DNA of 64,000 bases from Jackrogersella multiformis. Taxonomy: Eukaryota; Ascomycota; Sordariomycetes; Xylariales; Hypoxylaceae. Position numbers and translations under genes: made by a program. Under the pieces are notes generated by a model. It did not search any database, was not told where the DNA came from, and was given only the letters and a program-made list of their open reading frames with translations. Location of the stretch: assembly GCA_902806575.1 (NCBI GenBank), contig CADCXD010000005.1, forward strand, positions 992,001 through 1,056,000, given 5' to 3'. Shown one piece after another: positions 33,087-44,727 of the stretch; position 1 is the stretch's first letter, and each line of letters starts with the position of its first letter.

Positions 33087-34201
33087 TGCATAGCCTGTGA
33101 CCCTTGAAGCAACCAGATTATGCAAAACACGAACGCGGGAGTTTTCAAATAAGGGTTTTGGCCAAGTATGATGATCGGGGATAAAAACTAGTAAGAGAAG
33201 GAATGAGCTATCAATGGTATCTGTTATTAATCCTGTGGGACCAACTCGGTATCAGGAAATATTCTGGTCTCGGTCCGGCGTGAAGGAAATAATGGCCGGA
33301 GCAACTAAGGCGACCAGCGGCGGCTGATAGGGGAGGCAGCCAATGTCTATTTATAACGACTAGTTGAAGAAAGGTCCAGCTCTGTTTTCTGGATCTCGAC
33401 CGGAAGAAAGCCAAGAACAAAGCCTTGGCGGAACCATGAAAGGTTTTGTCAAGGCACAAGGCGTTTAGATTTTTGTCGTCGGGATGAGATTCGAGCTAGA
33501 AAGAATGCACTGGACAAGAAAGATGGGAACAGTGCCTCGAGACTCAGTCATCAATGCTAAGCACTGTTAGGGAACTCGACGTCGACGGATGATTCATACG
33601 TCGAAGCACATATACATACCTAGGTACCTAGGGTAACTACCTATCTATATTCCATGGATTCGCAGGAGAGCTATACTATACTATACTATCCGAACATCCA
33701 TCAGAATGAAAACAGCCTTTCTTCTATGGCAAATCGAGGCATTAAGTAGACATCGCTTTAGCCCATCAAATCATCTGGATGTCTATGAGCTTATGCTGAC
33801 AGATTAACCCCCGGGTTTGCTTGTGTTTTAGTGTAGCTCATAAAATTGATATACGGCCTGTCATTCTTTGTTACACGGTGAACCCTTCGCTTGTCTAATT
33901 TGTCACAAAACGCGCGTGTTTTTATTTGGCATCCATCGCGATTTGAAGTCCCTCTCGTAGTGGCTACCGCCTGAGACCCTACCTTGGTAGTGTTGATCTT
34001 CCGAATTATAGAATATTCTCTTAGTTGAGTGGCCCTCGTAGTGAAGAGATGACATTATTTGAGGGGAATATACCTAGTCCAGTCTATGTATGTACCTTAT
34101 ACAGATCTATAAGAGATTCAAATGTACTATAATTATGCTGCGATATCCTATGTGCCGGCATAGAAGTATCCCTTAAGTAAAGAAGTGCGAAACTCCTTGT
34201 A
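33087..34201. other. intergenic
   Basis: About 1.1 kb. A CTATACTATACTATAC run lies at about 33672-33688 and a palindrome cluster at about 33615-33635. No coding evidence. Confidence 0.5.
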
Positions 34202-36359
34202 TCACGGTTTAGTTTTGATAGATCGCGACTCATCTTTGTCGTTCACTGGTCCTTCGACTTTCTCGGTTAATGTGTCGCCCTCGGACTTTGCCATTTGCTC
34301 GGACTCAACATTCTCTCCCGTCATTCTCGTACCACGTTCAGGGTCCGCCGGGCTCTTGGGTTTGTTCTGCTTGACGCTTCTCCATTCCATCGATACCGAG
34401 CCCAATATGGTGAGACACGATAGGCATAGCCCAAGCCTGAAGACCTGACGCAGGGATTTGTTATACGCCACTAGGACCTCGCCCAGGAGTTCGGGAGGGA
34501 GAGACGAACTCAGAGTGGTGGCACCGTTATCTTCGATCATGGACGACTGAAAGCCAGGAAGTCCTGAAAGCCTGCCGAGGAGCTGATTATCGAGCACGTT
34601 TTGGCCGACGGAGAGAAATATGGCACCAGCCAAGAGCTGGCTGAAAAACACCAGGGAGGTGCCGACGGGAACGTCCCTCGTTGGGAGAACAGTTTGTGCT
34701 GCTAAGTTAGGAGCTTGAAAAGACATACCCATTCCAAAGCTAGTCTTATTAGTTCTCTGTTCTATGCTCTCTGTGGGTCTGCTGTCTAACACCAGGTAGG
34801 ATTCACATACCCGTAAAGGATCTGGTAACCGATCCACTTGCCTGTCCCAGTGTCGAGCTGCAGCGTTGTAAGGAGTCCAGCCCCTACAGACATTATGCAC
34901 GTGCCGAAGAGCATAGATGGTGTGTAATACCCAATCCTCGACACAAATATACCATTTGTGATGGACGCAACAACCATAGAAAGCGTTATTGGAAGAAGAC
35001 GGATACCAGAATCGACGGCCGAAGTTCCTTTGATAGCCTGAAACCAGATTGGTAGAAAGTATACTATGGCGAACAGTTATTAGTTGACCATCATCAGCCA
35101 AGAAAGCAGAGTGACGAACCAAATACCATCATATGAGCTCCGATGCAGATTGTAGCCCAGTTTCCCGCCAGGATAGACCGTTGGTTGAAGATACGTGGAG
35201 GTATAGTAGCCGTCTTAGGCATCAGCACTTGAACGACGGCAAAGCCGATAAATAATGCGATCCCGAGAGTCAGTAATGCTATGATACGGCCATTACTCCA
35301 CTATGATCAGTTAGAGAGAGTTAGTGAGAGTGAGAGTGAGAGATCAGATTGCGGAAACTCGAGGAGGAAACACACCGGGTAGGTTAGTCCTCCCCACTGG
35401 AGAGCGAGAAGAAGGCAAACGACGCCGGGAATGAGAAGAGTCGTGCCAATTGTATCCAGTTGAGCAAGCTTGGCCTTCGTCGAGATCTTCGTCGTCTTCC
35501 TATTAGGTACATGGAGTAGAAAGCCTATCACAAGCATAGCAATCCCCCCGAAAGGGAGGTTGATGTAGAAACACCAGCGCCAGGTTACATTTGACGTGAA
35601 TGCTCCGCCGACGAGAGGACCTATGACCGAAGCAAGGCCAAAGACGGCACCAAAGAAGCCTAGATAGAGAGGTCTACATTTGTTAATTAACTATTGTTTT
35701 CAAAAGTGTTAAGATTTCAACGTATACAAATAATGTGACGATGATACCTTTTATGGAGAGGAACAGAGTATACGATGCTGATGATCTGTGGAGGATAAAT
35801 GAGCGTCCAGGAGAATCATTGACATGGTAAGACGGGAGAGATATGATATAGGAGAACTAACGCTGCCGCCGAATATTCCAGCCGACCCAACCCCCTGAAT
35901 TGCTCGGCCGAGGATGAACGCTACGGAGTTTGGCGCGGCACCACAAATAGCAGAACCGGCTTCGAAGAGGAAGATGGTTGCTAGGAAGGTAGGCCTGACG
36001 GGGAAGAAGGTATATACCTTGCCAAACAACAGCTGAAAGGCACAAGTAGTTAACAAGTAAGCGGAACCATACCATCCAACATCAGGCAGGGAGTGGAACT
36101 CGTCCGTGATGGCAGGTATCGCCGTCGAGATGATTAGCCGGTCTAGGGCAACGAGAAACATAGAAACGAAAACCGAAAGGAGAACTAAGGCGAGTCGAGC
36201 GCCGGTAGGGTATTCGATCTGTTCCTCATCGGGTGGGATCTCGCCGGCCTGGTTCGCATCCTGTCGTGCCTCTATCTTGTCACCGGGTATGTCGCTCGTG
36301 GTTGATTTCGAATTTTCGGCAGCCAGACGTTGATCTTTCTTGTCTCGGCCGAACATCAT
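34202..36359 (-). CDS. MFS multidrug/toxin efflux transporter (DHA2, 14-TM type)
   Basis: Plasma-membrane proton-coupled exporter of the DHA2 family. At least six exons; exon 1 is 36359-35862 and starts MMFGRDKKDQRLAAENSK. Membrane motifs include LALVLLSVFVSMFLVALDRL (TM1 with the conserved Asp-Arg), GWYGSAYLLT, the motif C-like GRAIQGVGSAGIFGG, and GPLVGGAFTSNVTWRWCFYI with NLPFGG, which marks the 14-helix group. Later exons give YGMGMSFQAPNLAAQTVLP and the C-terminal tail ending SRSIKTKP. Frames upstream of 36359 are AT-repeat noise. A (GAGAGT)n run lies in one intron (about 35310-35345). It follows a Zn2Cys6 regulator on the same strand, a common arrangement for efflux genes. The substrate cannot be told from the sequence. 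Confidence 0.87.
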
Positions 36360-37600
36360 AATCTTGTCGTGGTATAGAGCGCGGCAAGAAGCCTTGATAT
36401 ATGTATGTATGTGTATATATATATACAATATTGTTGTTATATACTCATATAACGTGTTGTATATACTCATATAAAGTCTTGTATATATAACATTATAAGA
36501 TACGAGCCCCTGAAAAAAAGGTAGGGGACTTTTAAGAAAAAGTGAAGCATCGTGGAAAAAGTAAATACGCCAAAAAAAAAAAAAACCGGGATCATATAAG
36601 TTAGAAAGGCATACGATATCAACCTCGGAGCAAATGACAGACAGGTCTGATCCTCGGTGCTCGGTGCTAAATGATGTCCGCGATCCTTTAGAAATTTAAA
36701 ATTTATCAGCCGCTCTCCATCGTTATTCTAGATGCCTGGTTGGTGACTCAATTGGGACTTAGGTATAGTACGTAGTCATACCTACCTACCTAGTAGTTAT
36801 AGCTCTACGCTATCGCAGAACTAATAACAAAAGTCTTATTTCGTTACTTAATTTCTCTTCCTCTCCATCTTGCCCCTTGCCCCTTGCCCCTTGCCCCTCC
36901 CCTTAAATTCACTCTTCGAAGTAATGAGGAGTTGAGACTTGAGTGAGGCTGCTTGTAACTCGAAAGTATAGATAATGTCATGGTGATGGTCCGGGACCGA
37001 GCCCCCCCCTTTACCCCCGTCTTAGATACCCGGATCTTCTTCCTAAAATTATCCTTACCATTAGGTGGGTAGTATCATGGATGCAATCCGTCTGCGAATA
37101 GTAGTTCTTCGCACCGGGCCGTTTATTAGGATGGTGGGTATTATCAATGCATGACACGACAATGGTCACACACCAAATACCCAACTGGATCGATCAATCA
37201 CACTGCTAGGTTACGATTGGGGCTGTTGCCACAGATCATATCCATGGATCTCTCGCCGGCTTGTTCAATCCCCCTGTCCTTAGCTCTCGACCATTTTGCG
37301 TTAGTAGGTACCTAGGTAAATAGGTACTGACTCAGTCATCACTAGCCATTTGCGCAACGTAAGCTTGTATAGGTAGGTATGTATGTATTCGACGTACCAT
37401 CATCCAAGTGCGTACATACTGATGAAGCTGCGGTCCTTCGCCTCGGAATTCACCCGGGTTGCTGGATGTGCACGAGGAGGCACTGGGGATGAAATCAAAC
37501 AAACCCCCCACAGTCGGACAGGACAACAAGGGGATGTAAAACTCCAATGAGCTGAGTAGCGAGCGACTCCAAGTCTTCCAATTCGTTCGGCAAGGAATAT
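36360..37600. other. intergenic, promoter side of the MFS gene
   Basis: About 1.24 kb. Contains AT-dinucleotide tracts (36408-36490), an A run (36573-36585) and a CCTTGCC repeat (about 36873-36898). No coding evidence. Confidence 0.5.
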
Positions 37601-39977
37601 CTACATCCAATTGATTCCATTGCCCCCAAACCCCGATCCATAGCCTCCGTAGCCCTGCGGTTGCCCACCATTAGGTGCCGCCGCAAATATATCCCCCCAA
37701 TCGATGGATCCTGCATCGGCAAAACCAAGCATTTGGTCCCAAGCGATGTCTACTTTGGGCTGCACAGTTCCCGCTGCGCCAGCACTCGAATTCATCACGT
37801 CGAACGACACACTAGTGTGCGTGTGTTTGATGTCTTCCGGCGGTAAGAGATTTTGCAGCTTCAATATGTAGCCCGGTGTTTGCGGAACAGAGCCCGTGAC
37901 CTCTTGTAATGCCTTTGCCCTTATTTTCCAAGCACGAATCGCAAAAACGGCAGCCGCCAGATGTGCCTTCGCCGAGAGATCATACAATTCCGCATGGAAC
38001 TGGTAAACGGCCTCTATGGAGGCCCACGCCCTTTCTACTAGCCGCCCAGTGGTCCGCCAGCTTAGTTGCCCTACCATGTATATGAATAATTCATTCTGGA
38101 AGTGAGACATCACTGCTGACGTTAGTAACACGCGACATTGGCAGTGTGCTCTCCCCAACTAGATACACACTTACTAAACCAGAGGAAAAATCCTCTTGTA
38201 GCGGGGATCTGGTACATCGTTAAGTTATGTTCCGTTGCTGTGATGGACATCTTGAACAGATGATCTTTAGGTGATAGGATCTCGGTACCCCATTCTGGCT
38301 GGTTTATCATCGGACATATTAATTCGCGTAGCTTGCCAATCATCGATATTTTCTAAAACGCAAGGTGAGAACTAAACAGATAAGTCTTTGCTCAAGTCGG
38401 AAATAAACTTACACACTGAGTGGCCAATACGTGAATAGGGCCCATCGAGGAGTCGCTGTATTTGGTTAGAATGCCCGTCATGGTTCTGTCCAGCTCATCG
38501 ATACGTTTTGACGCCTTTTCGATTTTGTCGAAATCAGGGGTTTCCGACCCCATCTCATTCTGCAATATGACCGAGTGAAGTTCCGGCGTGTCGACCATGA
38601 TGGAGGCAATCTCGCAACATATCAGACAGAATATCATATCCGTTGGGTTGTCTTTAGGCTGAAGGGTCGTCATGGTGGGATAGAGGTCAGCGTCATTGAT
38701 GTTTAAAGACGGTTTAGTATCCCAGGAGTGTGGAAGAAGAGAATGGCCGAGGCCAGACATCAGCGCGTACATAGAATCAAGCAAAATGATCTGCCACCAG
38801 ATTCGTCTCCGCATTTCAGTCTCGAACGGCGGTAGCCCGAGAGATTCGCCATCTCTATGAAGCCCCATCTTCTGCGCAATCCTTACCGTCACGCCGTTTA
38901 GAATCCACGCTGCATGGCGGTCATAGTGACCTGGGAGGGAATACTAGGGAGCTGCTATTAGTCGAGATCGAGCTAGGAGGCCGCTCGTACATACCAAGTA
39001 CAGCACCAGGGACTGCAGGACAACGAGGTCATAGCTCTTCAGGATGCCGATGCGTATCAAAGCCGAACGACAACCCTTGGAGAAACGATTATAAGCTTTC
39101 GCCTTAGAGTATCCAAACCGCTCTATGCACTCGTCATCGTTCAGAGCCACGACAGCCATTAGATATATAGCAAACAGCAACGCCTCGACGTTCCTTGGTA
39201 CATTTTCTCTACTTGTCGCTGCTTCGACGAGTAGAGGTTGGACTGTGGGAACGTGTATGACTTTCGTTAGTGGGTTGACCCTTTCGAGGAAAATCTGCCA
39301 TAGCCGGAACGCGTGAGCCGGTTGAGGATGGAGCTCTTCCAGATTAGCATCAGAGGTGTCTGATAATATTAGACCTGCGTTGAGATCGGACGCCTGTGAA
39401 TCCACGGGGGTACAAGGGTCGTCTACGGTCTCCTCATCCTCGAGTATCTCGCGCATCGCCGAGAGCTAGTGAACGTGAGATGTTGTTTTATAATCAAGGT
39501 TGAGAAACATGTAGCCGTAACACACTGATGCTCAACTGACGATGGATCGCATCATATGAAGAGGGGACCATGAAGGGGATATGAAGAGGGGATATGAAGA
39601 GGGGACATAAAGAGAAGGGACTTACTTCGCTGTGGATGTTAGCCCATAGGAAACTGTCTATAAACTTAACGCCGTCATCGTCTATTATGAGTTTCCCGTG
39701 GGGTTTCCAGATGTCATCCTGGCTCGGGGACTCGGCGGATGACGAAGGCGCGGGTTTCGCGGTGGCGTACTCGGAAAGCAACTCCTCACACCGGGCGAGT
39801 CTCTGCTGCAAATCCTGGTTTGGCCTCCTCCTCTTACGCGCGGGCGCTGGTGTGCTTGGTGTGCATGCGACACCGGCCTATACGCCATCTGTCAGGACCA
39901 GCTTCCGAGGGAGCAGGGAAGGGAAGGGGGAGGCCTCGGTTACTTATAAAAATTTAAGAAATAAAGAAGGAAACAAA

Positions 39978-40008
<31 letters not shown>

Positions 40009-40235
40009 ACAAATAAACAAATAGATAAATAGATAGATAAAGCCACTCACCTTGATACAGTTGGAACAGGGGGTCTTGCGATCACATTTGATCTTTCTAT
40101 TTTGGCATAAAACCTAGGTTATACAACAATTTGAAGTCAGGACGGGCGACCCTTTCGCACTGGATGGCTGCGGCGACTCACACAAGCAAGCACACGAGGA
40201 GGCTTTCCACCACTGCCGGACGAACTAGACGCCAT
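37601..40235 (-). CDS. Zn2Cys6 fungal transcription factor
   Basis: Nuclear regulator of the binuclear zinc cluster class with a fungal-specific transcription factor domain. At least six exons. Exon 1 (ATG at 40235, MASSSSGSGGKPPRVLAC) carries the first zinc cysteine; exon 2 gives VLCQNRKIKCDRKTPCSNC; exon 3 supplies the sixth (AGVACTPSTPAPARKRRRP). Joined, the spacing is C-x2-C-x6-C-x5-C-x2-C-x6-C, canonical. A linker/coiled coil follows (NQDLQQRLARCEELLSEY). The middle homology region has VEALLFAIYLMAVVALND and GLHRDGESLGLPPFETEMRR with RRRIWWQIILLDS. The C-terminus is Gly-rich. Intron 2 contains an AAAT-type microsatellite. Target genes are unknown; the MFS gene downstream is a candidate. 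Confidence 0.88.
39973..40041. repeat. tetranucleotide microsatellite (AAAT/AAAC/AGAT)
   Basis: About 70 bases of AAAT repeats drifting into AAAC and AGAT, inside the intron that separates the zinc-finger cysteines of the transcription factor gene. Confidence 0.9.
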
Positions 40236-40597
40236 GTCTACCGGCTTCTGCCTGGATTCAGTTCAGCACCTATCCCGAGCCAGAGATGAGACGGGACCTC
40301 CAGGTCGGCCTCTCTCGTCGACTCCTACCTTAGGTAGGTAATTGATGATTACGCGCAAGTTTGAGAGAAGACAAAGTGGAATAAAATAAGATAAGATAGA
40401 AGAGGTATGCTATGAATAGAATTATCGTCACTGATTATTGTATAGGTATCTAGGTGGTAGGCGGAGATGGTACCGGAGATAATTAGGATGCGAAGCAACA
40501 AGGCTGCCTAAAACGATGGCGTCTCGAGAGGGACAGACAGAATCAAGTATCAGGAATCAGACGGGATTGATAAGACAGGATTGATCAGAATAATCAG

Positions 40598-40633
<36 letters not shown>

Positions 40634-41960
40634 CCATCCATACCTAAGGTAGGTAGGTCTAGGTAGGTAGGTACCTAGGTATGTACCTAAAGACTACCTA
40701 CCTAGTGTAGGTACACTAGGTAATCAACCAGGATCTTAGGGGTCTAAGGGTGAGGGTGTTAGGGGCTAGACCGGCAGTGGAACGGGAACGCTATGGTACC
40801 TTGGTATAGACCGACAAGGACCAAATGGCAAAGCTGGAGGTTATGTAGCAGTGTAGGTGAGAGGTAGGTAGGTAAGATGGCCAGATAAATAAATGTATGT
40901 GAATTGTATGTGAAATGTACGTAGGTAGTACCTGTGTGGACAAGTTGAACAAGTTGGACTTGGAACCTTGGAAGTTGCACAATAAGAGAATGAAGCCGAA
41001 TGCAGTTCTTCCGGATTCCCTGGTTCTTTTCTTTGTAAGCATACGTACCTAGGAGGTAGGTACCTAACCTACCTAAGGTCTAGTCTAATGACGAATGACG
41101 AATTTATGCAATTCTTAGGGCTGAGAGTACGTACGTACCTTACCTTTTCCTAGGTAGGTAGTATCGTGTACTTTTTATGTATAGGATGTAATTACCTACC
41201 TACATATGTACTATGCATGTATGTAGGTACCTACTCTAGGTACCTACACTAGGTACCTACACTAGATAGTCAGCTAGTATACTTCCCAAGCCCAGCCCAG
41301 CGTATCCGTATTCATTGTGCAACTGTGTAACTGGTGTGTCAATGAGAATGTTATCCTATAGGCTGATGATAATCTCTTAGGTGGGTCGAGTGGATGCATA
41401 AAACTGAGCCACTTATCTAGGTACCCCATTAGGCCCACTTAAGGTACCCCTGCTTTAGCTGCTTAGGTACCTTCTGTACCTAGGAGGTAGGTACATAAGG
41501 TATGAAATATGTCAACGTAAAGGCTGGAGAGGTAGCCTCATATTTCATTCTAGGTACCCAGCACATTCACCCTTCATTTCTAGAAAGTTTAGGTAGGTAT
41601 TAAAAACATCATTACCTAGGTATATATAGACAATTACAAAGTCAGCCTTCCAAAGAGAGGGTATCATTTATACTTATTACCACATTGACCGTGATTTTGT
41701 AAAAACAGGATGACCGCACCATCAATGGGGATGGAAACGAGGCATATTTGCTGATTCCCCCCTCCCCCCCCCTTTTTTTCATTCATCGTATAACGGCATC
41801 TCTACGTTACAGCGGCTGAAAATTGCCAAAAGGATCTGGCTGGTATATCCGATCTATAAGTTTGACAAACACCCGTCCTTCCTAAGCCCTGTTGAATATC
41901 GAAAGGCTGCTCATATGCCGAATTTCAGCGGCATCGTTCATTTCGTACCCTACTGGTATT
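40236..41960. other. long intergenic region upstream of the regulator
   Basis: About 1.7 kb. Holds a TCAA repeat ((TCAA)n, about 40580-40612) and the very dense palindrome clusters at 40640-40720 and 41040-41290. The frames at 40759-41042 are low-complexity and not convincing. A C-run/T-run lies at about 41758-41778. Confidence 0.5.
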
Positions 41961-44727
41961 TTAAACGTCGAGACCCTTCACGCAAGTCCATAAAATCACA
42001 GGCACGATGACGTTATCGTTGCCGCCTGTCAAGACCGCCTCCGTGAGACTAGCGGTGGCAGCACATATTCCCATCTTCTGGGCTGCGGCGCTCCATGAGT
42101 CTGAGTTGTCACTTGTTGAGGGCCACCCGCCGACGCGCAGCCACAGGCGTGCCACGATGAGCCCGAGGAAAACGGCAAATGCGAAAGCTATGCTTCCTTC
42201 GAGACTCTTGCCGCCGCCCCACAGCCATTTCCGCCGCCCGTAACGTCTTCCGATCAAGGAGGCAGCTGCATCGCCAAGCCCCACGCACACCACACCTGAT
42301 ACCATACTAACTTCTCGCGAGGGCAACTCCCAGCCTTCAAGGTAGCCGGTCCCAGTGCGTGGGAGCGAGCCCAGCGATAGCCACAGCGGAATTGCACATC
42401 CGATGAGGAGGAAGATATGCGAGATGACAACTGGACCCCGAAGGTCACGCCCGTCGACGTACGGGGCGAGGAAAGAGGCCAGTGGCTTCGACAATGGCGG
42501 AAGTTGACTCGCGCGAAGAAGGTCGAGAAGCAGGAAAGCAGCGAGAGCGATGGATAGCGCCAAAGCTGCAAAAGCAGGATCTATGTAAGTCGCTGGCAGA
42601 AACATGGCGACCATCATGAAATGGAAAACCTTTCGTCGAGTGTCTACCTCATAGACCGGTGATAGTCGAAGGACGACTATTAGTCCAATCACGATTACAA
42701 ACAAGAAATACGCGCTCAAGGCGAGCCGGGTATTGGCCTGGCCGAAATATAACTGGCGAAAACGATCAACCCAGCCCATCGAGCGAGAGTATCCGAGTTC
42801 ATCGAGTTCATCGGTTGGCCTTGAAGGAAGGCATATCCATCGTTCTAGATTATGACTGACGACCTCCCACCTGAACCGTGGCAAATCCCCGAATAGATAA
42901 CCCAGAGCCCAGCCCACAGGTTCGTGGCTGTGAAGCGCCTCGTCCGTAACCACTTTCTTGACGCCGACAAAGGGGAACGGGAGGAATATAGCACATATGA
43001 TACAGATGTAAACATAAGCAGCGTAAACCCATTTCCGAAAAATGGCCTGCTCCTGGGTGAGTGAAAAGAACGCGCGGACGGAATAGGAAGCGGTTCGCTT
43101 CCTTCGGCCGGATGGAGTGTGAGTATGAGACTTGCGCGGTGTATTGTCTACGTTAGGTAGCGTGTGTCGGCGCAGTGGTGTGGACCCAGGTTTTGCTTCT
43201 GTGACATCGGATGGGACTTTATGCCCTGTGTCCTCGGTGGGCATCGGGCTTCCCTCGATCCCGGTAGGATCAGCTCCATCGCACATAGTCATCACGCGAA
43301 GAGGAGCCTTAGGAGCCATAGGTCCTGGGCCCTCGCTATCTTCAGGATCATCGAACGCTTCGCACGAACTGCAAGATGAGCTATCCACGGGTGCATAGAA
43401 TAGATCATGTCTTACTCTCCTCCACGACATAATGCTAGGGAAAAATGTAGAGCTCGGCTTAGACGGAGTATTGGTTCTTCTCCTGAAGCGCCATTTAGGC
43501 ACACGAGCCAAGGAAATCCCCCACTTAATCGCCTGGCTGCATGAGACGAGAATATCGAGACCTCCTACCCAAAGCATCGACCTTAGAATTACTGTCTGCG
43601 GGGAGGAGGAAAGAAATAAGAGGTCGATGAGCGAGATGGATAACAATTGTAACTCGGCTGTGAGGAGGCTGGTCATAGTTAGAGTATGTAGCACGGAGCA
43701 GAGATTCTGATGTAAGGGGTATAATAGAGTCGCGGTTTCGAGCGAAATAGATGCCGGAGAGGAGTCACGTCTCCCAGCCTTCGCCCAAGTAATACTCGGC
43801 TTCCAGGAGACTTGTCCCAGAAGTAGGGGTATGCATGAGAGCGCCCAATGCAATGGATCGCATCCCAGATCAGCGTTTGAAAGGGTGGGCACTAGATTCG
43901 GCGGCAAGGAACATAACGCAAGTATTATGTTCGGCAACAGCACCGCTTCATTATCGACGGCGAGAAGTAATGAGACAATGACCGTAATGGCGGATGGGTA
44001 GAATAGCGGTGCTGGGTCGAAAGAGGATGGTATGGATATCGGTATCTTCCTTGAGGGCGTCCGGTAGCAATATGCCCATACCACGAGTCGGAAGGGGTAA
44101 AGTAAGACCAGAACTACCGATGCTCCTATCCAAACGTAGAGCTCTAGACCTAGATTAGCAGTGCCGACTTGTATAGCTCGGCGATGAATGCCTACCTCGA
44201 TTCCATCTGCGCATTATAGGTTGGACATGGGGATTCATATGAAGCACGACACCAAGGAATCCAATAATGAGCAGTTCGGTAGAGCGGCGAATGATCTCTT
44301 TCCTCCTCCGTACTCCATCAGCTGGGCTATGTAGTCTTCTAACTAGATGTGCTTCCCTTTTCAAGTTATAGAACAGTCTTCTGCCTTCTTCCTCGAAGGC
44401 GGGGGAGGGTATCGGGGTGGCAGTCCCCGACAGGACTTCATTGCGCCCTCGCAATCCCTTTCGAAACCTTCTAGGGGCCGGTAGGCCTTTGAGGAAGTGT
44501 TCATCGTCGGCCTCGGTACCACTGTCGCTACTCGGGGTAACTTCTCTCGATGCGCTGGGCTCTGCTGACGGTGCTGACGGCGCTTCTTGATGGTTTCTTA
44601 TTGAGGATTTGTATGTGAGGTGATCGGATGGGTCGAGCAGGTCTGAGTTTTGGTGATGATAGGGATGTGGAGATCGTGAGAGTAGTCTCAAGGCATCTTG
44701 TTCAGGCGGATCGAGGTGCTCAGGCAT
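41961..44727 (-). CDS. SEC59: dolichol kinase
   Basis: Polytopic ER membrane enzyme that phosphorylates dolichol with CTP for N-glycosylation and GPI anchor synthesis. Two exons; exon 1 (ATG at 44727, MPEHLDPPEQDALRLLSR) is a ~170-residue disordered, Ser/Pro-rich extension ending in a first membrane helix (ELLIIGFLGVVLHM). A short intron (about 44152-44206) leads to GLELYVWIGASVVLVLLYPF. The C-terminal third has the family signatures: VDTRRKVFHFMMVAMFLPAT, then VGLGDAAASLIGRRYGRRKW and GGKSLEGS, the CTP-binding region. The protein is about 890 residues, longer than yeast Sec59 (519) because of extended N-terminal and middle cytosolic regions, as in other filamentous fungi. Confidence 0.9.

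Noticed and set aside
32638..33093. 151-codon plus-strand frame
   Set aside because: The opposite strand shows a membrane helix and coherent protein in two frames; this one is Arg/Ser/Pro noise.
34202..44727. Secondary-metabolite gene cluster
   Set aside because: A regulator and an exporter are present, but no PKS, NRPS, terpene synthase, P450 or other biosynthetic gene.
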